A stretch of DNA of 64,000 bases, taken from the NCBI GenBank assembly GCA_964036295.1, contig OZ038467.1, forward strand, positions 1,183,501 to 1,247,500. The letters run 5' to 3'. A program made the position numbers and the translations under genes. The notes under the pieces were generated by a model, which worked only from the letters and a program-made list of their open reading frames with translations, did not search any database and was not told the origin of the DNA. This document shows positions 22,501 through 35,000 of the stretch, piece by piece (position 1 is the first letter of the stretch; the number at the start of each line of letters is the position of its first letter). Origin of the DNA: Plumapathes pennacea (lineage: Eukaryota > Cnidaria > Anthozoa > Antipatharia > Myriopathidae).

Positions 22501-25500
22501 TCTAAGCAAGAGAAACTCTTCTCCTTTAGTTCGATGACCGGTTGGTTGACCAGCAGTTTCGACATCTGCGCTTTGATCCTGACCCCGCTGGTCAGCTATA
22601 CTGGAGGCTCACGCAAGAAGCCGGTCTTCTGTGGAGTCGGTCTTTTCACTATGGCTCTTGGCTTTTTCGTGTTCCTTCTTCCGCACGTGTTTAGTGGAAA
22701 ATACCAAGCGGGAAAAGTTTCAGCTAATGTTTCCGGTACCGCTCTGTGTGCTGCAAATCAGACGAGTTCCAGCACAAAGGTTTGCGATGAGGAATCCGTC
22801 ACAGGAAACTTGTTGTACTACAGCCTCTTCACCCTTGGAATGGTTCTTGCTGGAGCGGGGGCCACGCCCATGTATGCTTTGGGTGTTCCTTATATGGATG
22901 AAAATGTGAAGCGGAAGGTGGCGCCGATGTACGTGGGAATCTTTAGTGCCAGCGGTATCTTGGGTACGTACATACGCGTAATGCCGCGGCTCGCGTGACA
23001 GCCTGATTCCGGCATGCAGAAAGTATTTTAATTTATAACGTGAATAAAACACTCGAGCGTGACTCATTTGCAGTGAAATATCTGATAAACTTTGAAACAG
23101 TGAACAATGTGGAATTGGAAGCAGATTCCTCGAAGCGGCCGGTGCGTATTCAAGCTGATGAGGACTCAACAACACTGCGTGATAATAACTCATGTATAAT
23201 TGTTGTGGAAAAACAACTTTGAAACCCAATAGAGTTATCTTCACACGAATACCAAGAGGTCTGAAACTAACGTCCTGATTTTGAGTGTAGATTGGAACTG
23301 AGTTAAATTCCTGGTTTTGTGGAGAAAAGATGTCTCACTTTGCCTTTCTCTTCTTCCCTCTTTCTCGTTATTCTCATTATTAATGGACAGGTGCTGTAGT
23401 TGGTTTTGTGGTCATTTTCCTATCTCTTTCGATTTTTGTCGACATTGGTGTGGAAACGTCACTGACACAGCAAGACGAGCACTGGGTGGGAGCCTGGTGG
23501 CTAGGGTTTGCCATATTTGGCGCACTGTGTGCGTTCTGGAGTTTGTGGTTGCTGGGATTTCCCAAAGAGTTTCTTGGCACCAAAGAACGCCGGGAAATAG
23601 AAATGAAGGATATTATCAACAAGGTAGGTGTAGTTTACCCATTCACAGAACTTTTCAACATTTGAACAAAAATTAGGAATACGTCACTCAGACGTAAGGT
23701 CGGGCTTCCTTATAAGGAATGCTATCTTTAATTCATTTGTTCGGGAATTGAATAACAAGGCTTGTGTATAGATCAGTTCAAGTATTGATCATACGGGAAC
23801 TACGGCCTGGTTACAAATTCTCCCTCTCCCTTTCCCCGGCCGGGCAAGATAAAGCTCGCAATTCCACTCTTTCTCTCGACACTCTTTATTTCCTGTTTTT
23901 CTTGTTTTAACGTCTTTACAGATGCCTTGCAACTGTGGCGATACAGGTCTGACAGTCCCATTGCCCATTGCTTTAAATGGACTTTATACTATAACAAGAC
24001 TGGTATTGCCAGTGAGCTCATTGGGTGGGGTCGAGACCAGATGAAATTAAAATGGAAAGAAGTAGGGACAAGAGCGAAACTCGCAAAAGAGACTTTCAGT
24101 TTCTCACCAGAAACATATCACACAGTATAGAGAACTTTACTTTTGACACCTTACTCAAATGAAACCTATTACTATAAGTTGTCATTACAACACTCATACA
24201 CTTGCTTCTTAAAGGTTGAGTGACTCTGCATTTTGAGCTTAGGGGTGGAAAGGTTAGCCAGCGAGAAAAGAGTAATGCGTGACTTATCTTTCATGCACAG
24301 TCGATTTTGACAGTTTGACTTTGAACACTTTAATCAGAGGCCACGATAACCTAGCCTTCGCTTCAATACTTATGTTTTTTTTACTAAATGCTTTTCTTCT
24401 GTGAGGCTTTCGAATATTCGCGTTCTGTAACAAATACAAATTGAAAGCGAGGAATGTAACACTAGACTTGTTTATGTACAATATTATTGTTCACAGCGTG
24501 TTCAGTCATTTGTGACTAACAAACTCAATGTTCAAGACTATTTCGGTGTATTTTTCATTTCTAGTATACAATACCACTGCGAAACAAAGGCTACTTGATC
24601 GAATGGAAGAAATTTTTCAACATGCACTGTACGATAAGCCGAAGCATTTTGACAACTGTCACGCTCGTGCGGAGCATAACACATGTAATATATTCACAGA
24701 GACGCATTAGTCGAGTCTTAAGCCCTGAGAATGAATATTTTCGTCTCAAAAACGGATATACTTTCGGCGAAAAAACTTTACAAAACAGTTACAGTATGTA
24801 GGAGGCAACAGATGTCATTTACTGTGTAAAGCATAAATCATCATTGTTTACGGTTCGTCATGGCTTTGGTGTTCCGTTTTCAGCCTGATATCTTCCCAGA
24901 AGTATTTCGTGTCGCCACAGAAAGTTCGTCGAGACTAAATAATTAGCGGCGACAAAGTTATTTGCAACCCTGTAGCGGTAGCCAACATAATCGAATCAAT
25001 CAAACATTTTTTTGCGGTTATGACGGTGAACTTAAGAACGCAAGCCAAATCTTCTTTATCCGTGCATGTTCCACAAAGCCAAACGGTGTTGAGTTTGGAT
25101 GGGATACAGATAACTTTACACACAAGCATTAACGTACAATTCAATCGACTACCTCTCAAGTTGTTCGCGAAGTCACCTTACGTCATCACTTATCACGTGG
25201 CAATGTGAACCAATCACCGTGTGCTGATTCGTAACCCAGAAAAAAACTAATAACACGACGATAAAGACACGCTGTGCAATCCTAAGCTCGTCGGGGCTAC
25301 GCCCCAACGAGCAAATAGAGGAAATCAATCTGTAATATCTATCCATAATTATTTGACAGTAGCTTTTTCTCACTATATATTTTTTCAGGAGGTTCGCGAT
25401 GAAGAAGGCTATTCTAAGCTGTCAGATATCCTGAAAGCCACCAAACTGATATTTTCTCGGCTGCCATTCATCACTATTACTCTAGGAGGGTGTATTGATA

Positions 25501-28500
25501 ACTTCACTATCTCTTCTACGGTTGCCTTCATGCCTAAAATCCTTCAATCTAAGTTCAGATTGCTCCCTGGTAGCGCGGCATTATTGTACGGTTGTGTGGG
25601 CATCCCTGCTGCACTTCTGGGAAATCTTGTAGGTGAGCATAGAGAGAGAGGAGCCTAAAATCATTACTTCCACCAAAAACAAAGCAAGTCGACAAAAAAC
25701 AATGCAAGATTCAGCGCAATTCATACCTGGTTTCCCAAGTCCTTGGCGTTGTATATCAAATTGTTGCGATAGATTGAAGTTTACTTTCTTTTGTCGTCTT
25801 TCAGGAGCCTACGTCAACAAAAGGTTGAACCTCAGTATGCGAGGAGCGGCCAAAATGTGTTTCATTGTCGCCATCTTTGGATTTCTCACCTCCTGTCTCT
25901 TTTACATCGACTGTGATCAGGTTGAGATTGTCGGTGTAAACCAGCCGTACATCAACAGGTACTTACAGTGCACCTCTTGGATTTAAGGTTAGAGATAATT
26001 TTAGTGGCTGTTTATGATTGTTTGTAAAAGCGTGTTTACCTCAGTGTAGTTGCAGTTTAGGAGCTAAAGCAATACTATGATGTATTTTGCTGTCTTGATG
26101 GACATTCTTTAGAGAATTATTGCGCCTTGTGCTGTAGGAATGTGAAAATAACACAATTTTGTCGTTTAGTTCGTCACCAAACGGCTTGTCTTCGCCATGT
26201 AACAGTGTGTGTGACTGCTCTGGAGTGTCATACAGCCCTGTGTGTGCTGAGGGATACACTTACTTCTCCCCGTGTCACGCCGGTTGCACCGCCGCAAACA
26301 CAAGTCAGGTAAGGAGTGGAGCCTCGAGGGATTAACTTATGGATTATCTGAAGCTCTGTCAAATGGAATTAGAAGTCAAGAGAAGAGTTCTCAAACTGCG
26401 TTTGCACCCAATTTCCGTTCTCATTGCCTTCCCTTCTTTCTCTTTCCAGTCCTACTTCAACTGCTCTTGTGTGGTCACCAAGAGTGAGGCATGGGGCGAG
26501 GCCAATGCTGGTGCATGTGGTATGAAGTGTGGAGTGAAGCTTATTATGTTTATGGCGTTTTTGTTCCTGCTTGCGTTCTTCGGTTTCTTGAAAGCTACAC
26601 CTGCAATCGTTGTTACTCTCCGGTAAGAAATTTTGTAGACAGACAGACACTGTTAAAAAGCAAAACAGACAAACGGACAGACAATAGTAGGCAGACAGTG
26701 TAGCTTTAACAAAACGTGACAGATGCTGGGATTCAAGTTTGGTGTGGCAAGTGTCCGCAAGCACCATAAGAATTGTTGAATAAGCAATCTCTGGACTAGA
26801 GATTCCAAGAATGATCAACTTCAATTTTCTCTTTCAATTTCTCACCCGAAAAAATATTATACAGTAGAGGGAACTTGGCTTTTGATTTACTCAAATGAAC
26901 CTGATTAAACTATAAATTATAATTACAACACTCGTACATTTGCTTCAAAAGGATGAGAGAATCTACATTTTGAGTTTGGGAGTATGCGTGACATCTTATT
27001 TTCATGCATAATTGATTTTGACAGTTCTTCGAACATTTGTTTCTAATTACAGGCCACTATTAATCTAGCCTGCGCTTCATTACTTACCTGTTTTCGTCTT
27101 CTAAACTGCGTTTCTTCTACCAGGCTTTCTAAATTTCCAGTCGGCCTGTTTCATTTCAGAGCTATTATCACCGCGGTTTTGATGAATTCACGATTGTTTG
27201 ACGAGCGTATGTTAAAGCTGAAAAACCCAGCCGGGAGCGACTTCAACTTGTCGAAATGGTGTCGTTTGATTATGTTTGCATTCCTTCGCTTACTTTTAAC
27301 CAGCTGGACGAAGAAAAATGCGAAAGTGAATATAATGAACAATCAAAGCTGCGTGGCCGCTGTAAGGTCGCCCATATATGTTATACTGCCTGATAGGGAT
27401 TAATATTTTGCGCCAAAGTAAGAGAAATTTGTTTGCGCGAAATCTGAGCAATCTGGTACCCAGACCCTCCAATCACGAAACTCGAAGGCTGGGAGGACGT
27501 TTTAAGAATTGGACCGCTAGTTGAACCCGTCAAGGGTAATCTAGTTTTAAATAGATCTCTGTAGTGCAAAGACGACCGGGAAAAGTACCAACGGCCAGAA
27601 ATGGCGAGCTTTCTAGAACTATGAAGTTGCAGGGACCCAGTTGATTTGGCGTTGCCAGAGAGCTCGCGCCATGAGTTGCGTGGAGACCAGAATGTACTAA
27701 AATGGACAGAAGGGACAAGAGCGGAACTTTCAAGAGAGACTTTTGTTTCTCACCAGAAAAATATCACACAGTATAGAGAACTTGGCTTTTGACACCTTGC
27801 TCCAATGAAACCTGACTAAAGTAGAAATTATCATTACAACACTCATACACTTGCTTCTTGAAGGTTGAGCGTCTCTGCATTTTGAGCTTAGGAGCAAAAG
27901 CATCAGCCGGCAAGAAAAGCTAAGTAATGCGTGACATATCTTTTTATGCACAATCGATATTGGCCGCTTGACTTCGAACATTTATTTCTAATCAGAGGCC
28001 ACGATTAATCCAGCCTTCGCTTCAATACTTATCTATTCCTTTTATTAACTGAATGCGTTTCTTCTCTCAGGTTTTAGAGTATTCGTTCTCTGTAACAAAT
28101 GTAAAACTGAAAGCCCGCGGGACTGAAAGCGAGGAATGAATGAAACACGATACCTGTTTACAATATTTTGAGGTTTTGTTTCACAGCGTGTTCAGTCCAT
28201 TTGTGACTGCAAACTCAATGCTCAGGACTATTTCGGTGTATTGTTCATTTTCTAGTACACATTGACCATTGCGAAACAAAAGCTACATAATCGAATGGAA
28301 GAAACATTTCAGCAGGCAATGTATGATAAGCAGAAGCATTTTGCTGGGCAACAAATGTCATGTAACAATGTAAAGCATAAATCGCTATTGTTTTACGGCT
28401 AAAGCTCATCGTAGCTTTGGTTTCCGTTTTCGGCCTGTTATCTTCCCAGAAGTATTTCGTGTCGCCACAGAAAGTTTCGTCGGGACTAAATAATTAGCGG

Positions 28501-29978
28501 CGACAGAGTTATTTGCAATCGCGTAGCGGTATCCATCAAATATCGAATCCACGAAATTTCCGCGGTGAACTTAAGAACGCAAGCCAAAACCAGTTTATCC
28601 GTACATGTTCCACAGAACCAAACGGTGTTGAGTTTCGAGCATAGTCTCGCTGTGTCAACGTCGATATGCGTTACAGCTGTAGAAGCACCCTCGTTACAAA
28701 AGAGCGGCACAATAGCCATGCAGTTTCATTATCTTCGTTCGACCGAACATTCTCACTCAATTTCGGTATGCTTCGTCATCACAGTACAGTGAGTGCCCTA
28801 CCACTGTAGGAACACTTAGGCTCAATGGCCAAACGACAAGCTTCAAATGCTGACAACCATGATAAATAAATCAGAAGAAACTACCTTCGACAAGTTAACC
28901 CGTTCGTCACGCCCAAATTTGGAATGCCCAAATTTGGATAGAACACAAAAGAACACATCTTTATATGGATTTCCATTGTGGACGCCGAGTGAATGGGGGA
29001 CAACTCAATCCCATAAAGGTCGCCTCTCCACTTCGTGGAGTGGGCGACCTTAAAAACCGCAAGAGCGCAAGTGTATGTCACCATAAATCTCACGTTACAT
29101 ACTTTAAAACTCAGTCAAGAAAAGAAAGGCTTCCACGCCGCTTGCACGTGAACATTATCCAATCAAAATATAGTATTTTTGCTTACACGTCAATCAAACC
29201 TCAAAATCCTAGAGGGGTGACTTCTATTATCAATTGTCATGATACCTACGCTGTGGTTTTCGGGTGAAAATAATTATATGCTGGGACCTTAGGCCCGAGC
29301 ATAAAAATATGTTGTTCCACATTTGTTTGATTGACTTTCCGATTGGTCACGTGATACATGAAAAGGACGCGCATGTGCTATGCCTCTTACTCAGCGATGG
29401 TTTCTTTTTGACTTGTAGGAGCGTTCCTTTAGCTCAGCGGTCTTACGCTATGGGAATTCAGATGATTTTGGTGCGTCTTCTGGGAGCCATCCCTGGTCCT
29501 ATTGTCATGGGAAGTTTGATCGACAGAACTTGCATTTTGTGGAACAGCAGGTAAAGTATACTCTAGCTTTGCCGGACAGGATGGGATTTTTGCCCGTGGT
29601 CTTTCTTCATTTTGTTTTCTTGGTCCAATTGAAATCCATTTTTTTAGTTTGAATTGATGTGATTCTCTCAGTTCTTGCATAGTTCCCAGATTTTTTCGTT
29701 CTTTCTTATGTTATATTTCTTTGTCTCTAGTTGGCCTGCCTGTTTTTCTGTCTTTTATCTCTCTCAGTAGTTGTGAATGCTTTATTCTTTGTGATAATTT
29801 CTTGTTTGTCAACAGTTGCGGTACAAAGAGCAATTGCTTGGAGTACGACACTACACAGCTGACTGTGGTTGTGATCTGCGTTTACGCAACCTGCAAGTTT
29901 ATCAGCATGGTTTTCTTCTTTGTCACTTGGCTCCTGTGTCGCAAACAATCAGACGACAAACTGACTCAAACCAAATAA
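16537..29978 (+). CDS. SLCO4-like: OATP/SLCO organic anion transporter, copy 2
   Basis: Exons: 16537-16724, 22530-22963, 23391-23623, 25389-25632, 25805-25958, 26170-26308, 26450-26622, 29419-29550 and 29816-29978; 1860 coding bases, 619 residues, all GT-AG. A polytopic membrane protein with the usual OATP order: N-terminal GWFRFRP and WLQFLNTPRWFLFFLC at the first membrane segment; family signature at residues 236-244; Cys-rich Kazal-like loop over exons 6-7 (C-x3-C-x-C, then PVC, SPCHAGC and a CSCV block) between late membrane helices; final helix in exon 9 and a short Lys-rich tail. The sequence most resembles subfamily 4 (SLCO4A1 type). Family role: plasma-membrane uptake or exchange of amphipathic organic anions. 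Oddities: the signature Arg is His (DEHWVGAWW, codon CAC at 23480-23482); intron 1 is 5.8 kb with nested transposons, and introns 3 and 7 carry further insertions absent from copy 3. Confidence 0.87.
16973..17208 (+). repeat. 236-bp direct repeat, downstream member
   Basis: Second member of the pair with 15992-16227, located in intron 1 of copy 2. Recombination between the two members would delete exon 1 and its promoter. Confidence 0.85.
17256..17477. mobile_element. MITE with GGAATAATGG-type minisatellite interior
   Basis: About 222 bp with short inverted ends (TCGGGGGA...TCCCCCGA, partly matching for ~14 bp) flanked by the direct repeat CTATCA (17250-17255 and 17478-17483). The interior is an irregular tandem of GGAATAATGGAATAA-like words alternating with GAGATTTTC. 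The homologous intron of copy 3 lacks it. Superfamily unknown. Confidence 0.65.
19237..19513. mobile_element. MITE nested in the MULE-like element
   Basis: About 277 bp with inverted ends beginning GGGCC, then ATACGAG, GAAAATA and GCCGCGGCT, bordered by TA on both sides. CCGCGGCTTA recurs internally. The exact target duplication (TA or longer) is not certain. Confidence 0.6.
20900..21027. repeat. 58-bp-arm near-perfect palindrome
   Basis: Arms 20900-20957 and 20970-21027 differ at about three positions and are separated by 12 bases. Each arm contains ATTGCGCAAT and a CACTCCGCGTTTT-like block also found at the outer edge of the MULE-like repeats, so the palindrome looks like a collapsed pair of diverged element ends. 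Confidence 0.8.
24030..25315. repeat. Dispersed intronic repeat, member 1 (intron 3 of copy 2)
   Basis: Inserted relative to intron 3 of copy 3, whose flanks match on either side (about 23990 and 25316). Shares long stretches with 27680-28650 and, over its left part, with 26820-27130. Ends in a GC-rich hairpin (GCTCGTCGGGGC, TAC, GCCCCAACGAGC) at about 25287-25313. No coding capacity recognised; class unknown. Confidence 0.65.
26820..27130. repeat. Dispersed intronic repeat, member 2 (diverged)
   Basis: Diverged copy of the left part of the repeat at 24030-25315: the TTTCTCACC...GAAAA..ATCACACAGTA..GAGAAC order and the following ACAACACTC(A/G)TACA(C/T)TTGCTTC stretch are shared. Lies in intron 7 of OATP copy 2. 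Confidence 0.5.
27680..28650. repeat. Dispersed intronic repeat, member 3
   Basis: Same order of blocks as 24030-25100 (AGAGACTTT.., TTGACACCTTGCTC.., AATAATTAGCGGCGACA.., AACTTAAGAACGCAAGCC.., CAAACGGTGTTGAGTTT). Lies in the 2.8-kb intron 7 of copy 2; the matching intron of copy 3 is only 249 bp. Confidence 0.65.
29015..29052. repeat. Hairpin, GC-rich inverted repeat
   Basis: AAGGTCGCC (29016-29024) pairs with GGCGACCTT (29043-29051), and the inner CTCCACTTCGTGGAG is itself self-complementary. Probably belongs to the transposon-derived filling of intron 7. Confidence 0.6.
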
Positions 29979-30600
29979 TCCCACCTGTTTAACTCGGATC
30001 CCTTTTTCATGAGTAGCGAAGAAGAAGAATTCAGATTCTTCGAGACCCCTTCCCTTTACGCGTCATTCATGTTGCCTTCAGTTACTCAAACCCCTCGTTT
30101 AGATATTCATAGTAAGTCAGTATAGTGTGTCGGCCGTTTATAAACATAGAGAATGTAATGCCATCTTCGTTGTTTTATTTCAAGTTGTGGCCAGAAAAAC
30201 GTCTGAGCTGCGCGCTAAGCGCAGTCCTTTGTAAGGCCTGGCCGAACCGAGTTAACTACATAGCTCGGTCCATTTAACTCGGATCCCGTTTAATGAGTAG
30301 TGGAGAACAAGTCCAATTTTGTCAAGCCTTCAGTCCGAGTTGAGGGGGGGTCCCTTTTCAAGTCGCTGTAAGAACGGTTGGCTAAAGGAAAATGATGTCA
30401 GCATTTCATAGGGGTTCTAAAACTCGTCCCTCGACTGAGAACTTCTGCAAAAATTACGGTGTCGAGTTTACTTGACAGAGTCATCGTATAAGTAATATGT
30501 CGGCCGTTCATAAACATAGACAGCACCATGCAGTATGTATTCGTTGTTTTAGTAAGAGTGTGGCCAGAAAATGCTTGGACAACGTGTGTAGTGCGGTGCT
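29979..30600 (+). repeat. 3' flank of OATP copy 2, tandemly duplicated
   Basis: 29979-30235 (AACTCGGATCCC..., TGAGTAGCGAAG, GTGTCGGCCGTTTATAAAC, GTGGCCAGAAAA) recurs after copy 3 at 39140-39385 with near-identity, and again in degenerate form at about 30268-30575. It is presumably 3' UTR that travelled with the gene duplication. Confidence 0.65.
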
Positions 30601-31022
30601 AAGTGTGCTTTCATTTGTAAGCGTGCTCAACTTCTCATTTAGCTCTTTGTTATGTAGCCGCGGATTCAGTATATAAGTTATAAAGGTATATATGTGTTCC
30701 GACTGTTGACCACGTGTTGATCCAAAAACCCCTGATTTTACCTCATACGAAGGTAAAAATCAATCCGTCCACTTTTAAATTTCTTTAGTGGAAATGTTTC
30801 AAAACTAAGACCCCGTTGTGTGAAGAAAACATTGTCCTGGGGACCCAAGCCACCCCAGAAGTGTGGGGCGCCATGTGTAAAAATATTAGTTTTTTACACT
30901 TAAAAGAAGTATCTCCTCTTTTCTATTTTTCCGCGAGCCGACTTTTTTGACGACAGAATTAACGTAATAGAAGGTCGCACACGTGACATGCGGTGCGCAG
31001 ACAAAGTGCGGGAATTTGAATA

Positions 31023-31992
31023 GGTCGTGACTAAACTGGATACTCCAAAATCAGGTTTCCGAGTGAAGACTGGGACCAAAACAACGAGTTATCGGCGAAG
31101 TCGTCCGGAGCCGTTTACGAACATTGTGGACAAAAAAACGACCTCGGTTCGTCTGAAGCATCTAACACCGGAAGACAGTCAAATAAAATTCGGCACTGGA
31201 AAGGTTTTAGAAGGAAAAAATTAGCTCGGGGAGAAAATACTAAAGAAGAAAGGCTTGTTATGGCTGATCTGGCACAGATGAATATTGACACCGAAGATAA
31301 AAAAATCCCACCGCGTGAACTGTTCCGGAGAGCGATTGAAACGGCTTGTGTACGATCCTGTGTTTCTTGATCAGTCTTAACTCCAGAAGACGAACGCATT
31401 CACGATAAGACATGCTATGATAAGACATTTAAGCATTTAAGATTTAAGCATTCGAAGGTGCGAAATGTCAAAAATCACCACAGGGATGATAAGTAAATAG
31501 GAACAAAAATGAAGCCCATAGAAGCCAACAGTTATAGGCGGATCAGATTTCCAACGTATCTTAAATTTATCCGTATTTACTGCATTAGGATGCTTATATA
31601 GATAAGTTATTTTCATCCAAAACCACTGTGTTCTCGAGCAAATGGCCGGCTGACCCGAAATTTTACAAATAAACAGTAATATTGTCCTTTTCACGTTCAC
31701 GACTACAATGCTTCTTGTGTATATCTGTTGACTGGTTACAGTTTCGACCCATGTCTTGAGCCGCTTCAGGTTTATTTGGAGTTGACCTCCACGTCCGCGT
31801 AAAAGGAAAACAGGCGGCGCTACGCGGCCAGCCGAACGGACTTGCTAATGCACGCCAAGAACTTTCAAAACATCAACGTCACTGTCGTACTGTTTTCGGA
31901 ACACGGTCCGAGCTGACGAAAATTTAATTTTTGATTCGGTCCCAGTTTCCTCTCGGAAACCTGATTTTGGAGTATCCAGTTTAGTCACAACC
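31023..31992. mobile_element. 970-bp MULE-like MITE upstream of OATP copy 3
   Basis: Inverted ends of about 55 bp (GGTCGTGACTAAACTGGATA at left; complement of GGTTGTGACTAAACTGGATA at right, with only a few mismatches further in), flanked by a 10-bp duplication AATTTGAATA (31013-31022 and 31993-32002). Upstream of copy 4 the same flank (about 40055-40070) is uninterrupted, giving the empty site. A 9-10-bp duplication points to the Mutator superfamily. The interior has no recognisable transposase. Confidence 0.82.
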
Positions 31993-32018
31993 AATTTGAA
32001 TAGGCCTATCAGCAGCAG

Positions 32019-32054
32019 CCTTGTTCAAGCTTACTCTTGCATGACAACTCCTTG
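32019..32054 (+). promoter_or_regulatory. Conserved promoter-proximal block, copy 3
   Basis: 36 bases identical to 40070-40105 ahead of copy 4 (CCTTGTTCAAGC...GACAACTCCTTG), followed in both by a TTTATAAT motif close to the start codon. Likely core promoter or 5' UTR retained after duplication. Confidence 0.55.
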
Positions 32055-32076
32055 TTTATAATGATGTACAGCAATG

Positions 32077-35000
32077 ATGGCGGATCGAAGCAGTTTCTCG
32101 TTTGGCTGGTTTAGATTTCGACCCAAATGGCTACAGTTCCTCAATACTCCGAGATGGTTTCTGTTTTTCTTGTGTCAGTATTTCTTCACGCAGAGTGTTG
32201 TTATGAATGGCGTCTATCCTGGCTCCATCAGTACAATCGAACGAAGATTCGGCTACACAAGGTGCGTGAGTTAATCAGTAAAGGTTGTTTCAGACATTCA
32301 ATAGTTCATGAAAGTTCGAAGAAGCGGCAACAACTGCACATTGGGGGAAAACATTGAGAACATTGACGACGTGTGTTCAACCGACTTTGCCCCAACTCAT
32401 TCCAAATTCATGAAGCCTGAAGTTTCAGCCCACTTATGTTTAGTAGAACTCCAATTATTATTTGAAATGTCTAGTTCACCTCCGCTGATCCTACGTCGGT
32501 GTTCCAGGAGTTTTCGGTTGTTTCTGAAATTGTAAGGTCATGTTTAAAGCCTGCATCAACTCAAATTTATGGTTCACGGCCGAAGGCTGACACTTAAATA
32601 ATAAATTATGCGAAGTTAATTATGCATGACGTCATAGCGCGAGCATTTGGCCGGAAAGCGGTCGATATTTTCACGCTAAATAGCATCACGGAGGCAAATT
32701 AAAGCATCGTTTGGATTGATGATATGTAAAGTAAGTCTTGTTTGAAAGAAAGTTATTGTTTCTGTTTTCAGAATTTTGGTTTAAAAAGGTGCAAAATGAA
32801 GTGTCGTGTTGTTAAAAGGCAAAATTTTAGTGGCAAACTTTTGAATTTTGAAATTATGGAACGACAATTTCTTGACAAATGTATTCAGTTTGCTTCTGGT
32901 CGTGAAAGTAACACAGTGAATAGTTCCCTCAACCTTCCATTTCGATTTACGTTCAACTGGTTCGTGCGTTTCTTCGACGTGAATCCGAACCATGCAGCAT
33001 CGAAAGACGACAAGAAGAATCGAAACCACAACACCACACAAGATGTTGAAAAGTTTACTTTTTATATTTCGCGCGGAGCAATTTGTTGCCATAGTTATTA
33101 TGCTGGCAACCGCGGCCAAATCGCAGGCGCGAACTTTCATGACGTCATGTACAAATTCAAGACTGCATCCGATTTGCCCACAGGCCGTGAACCATAAAAT
33201 TGTGCACGAACAATGACTATGTATCACTAAATGTCAACTGTTTTGTAAACGGCAAGTTAGCGTGACACAGACGGCCAAGATCATGGTTGCCTGTTCCAGA
33301 CGAAACGGGTGCCAAAAGATGTTTCGCGCTCCACATTTTTGTAGCCGTTTCAGTATAGAGCCTGGAACAGCAGGCTAAGGTCAGGCTAAGGTCTTAACAA
33401 AGTATACAATGTGTGTTTGCTGAAGTGTGTCCACTTATACCTGCTTCCCTATGATAGGGTCAATTTCGCGGTGATGTCGGAAGTTCACCACATATAATAC
33501 AACGTGATTAACGAGATGATTTAGGATCGAAAGTGGGACCGCATCGGGTATACGACAAGTTCAAATCATCGCTTCCACCGTTCCAGAACACCCAAGCAAC
33601 ACGACGCAAGCACAATATCCTTATCCCACAATAAACCGTGAGCAAATTCCAAGCTCCTTGTGCTTGCGGTTTTGATAACCTAAGCTGGGAGATTACCTAA
33701 AAACGCCGTCATTTACCAGTTCAGGACTGAGTTGGAAGTGAACATTGCTATTAGATTGAGAGCTTTCATTTGAGTGGTCACACTTTTAGGTTGCATTTGA
33801 CAGTTCAGTTCGGTGTTGGTTTGCCTTGGAATCAACTGCGATCGGAACGTTTCATCACCTACAATCCCGGACAAAATGTGTTGACACATGCTCTAAATGG
33901 AGGGAGGGGAGAATGTGTGAACACTTTTGTCCGAGATTGTCCGAATACAAAATAGCAAGAAAGTAACTTCTGTCATAGCTAAGAGTCGTAAAAAGCCTTC
34001 TATTTTGTTAAATGCGAGGGTTGAATGCAATTCTGAAGGCTATTGGTTGTAGCGGTAGTCTATTTTGGGATGCCAGAGGCAGAAAATAAGATTCGTTTAT
34101 AGCGGGCCGGAGCCAGGTTCATTAACTTATATCGGATTTTGATACTCAGAAAGCGACGACTGCCAAAATTTCATGAAGATGGTTATGTGAGTACACATGT
34201 TTCAAATTAAGAAATAAGAGCACCTTTTGCGAAGTACAACATTAAACTGGTGCCGTTCCGTGCCCTGGAAAGCAACCTAATTGCATTTCAAGAACCGCGT
34301 TCTACACAGGAGCCTATACAAAAGGTTGACAATATCGACTCCGAAATCCCAGAAAGAGGACCATGACATATTGAAAATGGTCTTAAATGTATCGCAAATG
34401 GTTGTCTATGTTAAATTTTATGATCCGGAGAGGTTGAAAATATGACACGGTTTACAACGGTTTACACGGTTTACACTATGAACTAAAATAGAATCTGTCT
34501 AATCCTCTTTGTCTCTCTGGTGTAAACCGTTGGAAATCCTAAATAAGTGCAACATAAGCTATAGTTTTATATCGTATTCGGATTACTTATCACTCTTTAT
34601 GCCATTCCAAGTGGTTTTGTAACAATTTTCCAATTTTTAGTGAAATTTACCTGACGCGAGAGCGTGCGTTGTTCTGCCAATTAGAACTAATTAACGTAAT
34701 CATCTGATTCAATTGCGTTACATGTCATTTTATCAAGCTTTTGGAGTTGAGCGACACTTAAAAACTTTCACCGACGACAAAGCAGTTCTGTAGCTGACTT
34801 TTCCCTTCACTCAGTCGCTCTATTTGGGGCACGATTCGCACTTAGTAATGTATTGCTCGTTGTATGTGCGCTTATGATATATTATTTGTCTATTCGAGTG
34901 ACTTTCACTCGTGCTGATCTCGAACAGGTTGCATTACCCACTGTTGAATCACGCAATTCGATGTAAATACGGGACCCTTGTATAGGATCATAAAAAACAC

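Noticed and set aside
32742-33197. 151-codon open frame in intron 1 of copy 3
   Set aside because: Lies inside an inverted-repeat element and runs to its end; no domain or transposase motif, and an overlapping antisense frame of the same length exists.
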